Below, piece after piece: positions 5,733-6,496 of a stretch of DNA of 6,496 nt. How positions within the stretch are numbered: the first letter of the stretch is position 1; every line of letters begins with the position of its first letter. Both the position numbers and the translations under genes were made by a program. The DNA comes from Alphaproteobacteria bacterium (GTDB lineage Bacteria > Pseudomonadota > Alphaproteobacteria > Kiloniellales > JAKSDN01), in contig JAUVQB010000084.1 in NCBI GenBank assembly GCA_030598385.1, positions 1 through 6,496 on the forward strand, read 5' to 3'. The notes under the pieces are model-generated. The model ran no database searches. It was not told the origin of the DNA and was given only the letters and a program-made list of their open reading frames with translations.

Positions 5733-6496
5733 ATGTCCTTACGGATCAGACTGGCGCGCGGCGGCACAAAGAAGCGGCCCTTCTACCGCATCGTCGTGGC
5801 CGATTCGCGCAGCCCGCGCGACGGCCGCTTTATCGAGAAGATCGGCACCTACAATCCCATGGTGCCCAAGGACCATCCCGAGCGCATCAAGCTCGACGAG
5901 GACCGTGCCAAGCACTGGATCTCGGTCGGGGCGACGCCGAGCGACCGGGTCGCGCGCTTCCTGGGGCAGGCGAACGTCATCGCCATGCCGGCCATCCCCC
6001 AACAGACCAAGAAGAACCAGCCCAGGGCCAAGACGCTGGAACGCATGAAGGAGGCCGAGAAGGCCAAGGCAGCGGCGGCCGAGGCCGCGGCGGCACCGAA
6101 GGAGGAAGCCCCAGCGGCGGAAACTCCAGCGGAAGAGGCCCCAGCGGCGGAAACCCCGGCGGAAGAGGCCCCAGCGGCGGAAACCCCGGCGGAAGAGGCC
6201 CCAGCGGCGGATACCCCGGCGGAAGAGGCCCCAGCGGCGGATACCCCGGCGGAAGAGGCGCCGGCGGAGGCGCCTCCCGCGGCGGAAGCCCCTGTCGAGG
6301 AGCCGGTTGTCGAGGAGCCGGTTGTCGAGGAGCCGGTTGCCGAGGAGGCCCCCGCGGAAGCTCCCGCGGAAGAAGCGGCTGCGGCAGAGGCGCCAACCGA
6401 GGCAGCCCCAGCGGCGGAAACCCCTGCGGAAGACGTGCCGGCGGAAGACGCCCCGGCCGAGGAGACGCCCGCCGAGGAGACGCCCGCTGAAGAAGC
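5733..6496 (+). CDS. rpsP: 30S ribosomal protein S16 with very long acidic C-terminal extension (open at window end)
   Basis: S16 is a primary small-subunit protein binding the 5' domain of 16S rRNA and aiding 30S assembly. Residues 1 to about 83 are a normal S16: [42 protein letters not shown], then [21 protein letters not shown] basic linker follows (about 91-123, [24 protein letters not shown]). From 124 to 254 the chain contains only A, E, P, T, V and D: 43 acidic residues, none basic. This tail includes five 10-residue repeats EEAPAA(E/D)TPA at 124-173 and VEEPV three times at 188-202. The frame is still open at 6496, so the end is unknown. Ala/Glu-rich S16 tails are known in alphaproteobacteria, but at least 254 residues seems long against the usual 80-170. 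The gene follows the VOC gene by 33 nt; rimM, trmD and rplS would be the usual next genes, but lie outside this window. Confidence 0.95.
   Translation, partial: MSLRIRLARGGTKKRPFYRIVVADSRSPRDGRFIEKIGTYNPMVPKDHPERIKLDEDRAKHWISVGATPSDRVARFLGQANVIAMPAIPQQTKKNQPRAKTLERMKEAEKAKAAAAEAAAAPKEEAPAAETPAEEAPAAETPAEEAPAAETPAEEAPAADTPAEEAPAADTPAEEAPAEAPPAAEAPVEEPVVEEPVVEEPVAEEAPAEAPAEEAAAAEAPTEAAPAAETPAEDVPAEDAPAEETPAEETPAEE
6102..6251 (+). repeat. Five in-frame 30-bp tandem repeats in the rpsP tail
   Basis: Units start at 6102, 6132, 6162, 6192 and 6222, each coding EEAPAA(E/D)TPA. Units 2 and 3 are identical, units 4 and 5 are identical, and the two pairs differ by one base (GAA versus GAT). Unit 1 differs from unit 2 at a few third positions. 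A decayed sixth unit begins at 6252. Such near-identity points to recent expansion by slippage or unequal recombination, so the copy number may vary between strains. Confidence 0.95.
6294..6338 (+). repeat. Three perfect 15-bp tandem repeats coding VEEPV in rpsP
   Basis: GTCGAGGAGCCGGTT occurs three times without a gap (6294, 6309, 6324), a second and independent tandem array in the same tail. The copies are identical at DNA level, again suggesting recent duplication. Confidence 0.95.

Noticed and set aside
6102..6338. Possible CRISPR-like array
   Set aside because: Repeats are contiguous with no unique spacers and stay in frame with S16, so they are coding tandem repeats.
5977..6396. Minus-strand 139-codon Pro/Leu-rich frame opposite the rpsP tail
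   Set aside because: It is the mirror of the GC-rich tandem repeats in the S16 tail; repeats of 30 and 15 bp keep every frame open, and no family character is seen.

Overview
The window looks like chromosomal core DNA of a GC-rich alphaproteobacterium, probably Rhodospirillales or a neighbouring order. This rests on remembered family features, not a search: a short FtsY, a DapF/MtaB/FtsY cluster near Ffh/S16, a CtrA-like receiver, an alphaproteobacterial-type PilZ domain, and an S16 with an Ala/Glu/Pro tail. Nothing suggests a mobile element, prophage or CRISPR array.

Layout. On the minus strand, reading from about 2606 down to 1, dapF (diaminopimelate epimerase), mtaB (tRNA methylthiotransferase) and the first part of ftsY (SRP receptor, cut by the window edge) form a tight operon with 4-base stop/start overlaps at both junctions. 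A promoter-like TAGACG-N17-TATAAC sits so close to the dapF ATG that a leaderless mRNA is predicted. Its spacer is filled by a 17-bp dyad.

A divergent intergenic region of about 460 bp follows. It holds short direct repeats, one weak 21-codon ORF, small hairpins and a -10-like element. It leads to a plus-strand gene for a 216-residue two-domain protein, a CtrA-like receiver joined to PilZ, which is the least routine protein in the window.

Downstream, a 16-bp direct repeat carries TTGACG twice, and the second copy is placed as the -35 of a likely ffh promoter. ffh (SRP GTPase), a 128-residue VOC/glyoxalase-fold protein and rpsP (ribosomal protein S16) then run closely spaced on the plus strand and are probably co-transcribed. 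The rpsP frame is still open at the window end. After a normal S16 core it carries at least 131 residues made only of A, E, P, T, V and D, including five near-perfect 30-bp tandem repeats.

Biologically, both GTPases of co-translational membrane targeting (Ffh and FtsY) flank a divergent locus, together with lysine/peptidoglycan precursor synthesis (DapF), tRNA modification at position 37 (MtaB) and the small ribosomal subunit (S16). I found no clear new multi-gene system. The most promising leads are the receiver-PilZ fusion with an altered PilZ motif, the long acidic repetitive S16 tail, and the compact dapF promoter with a dyad in its spacer.
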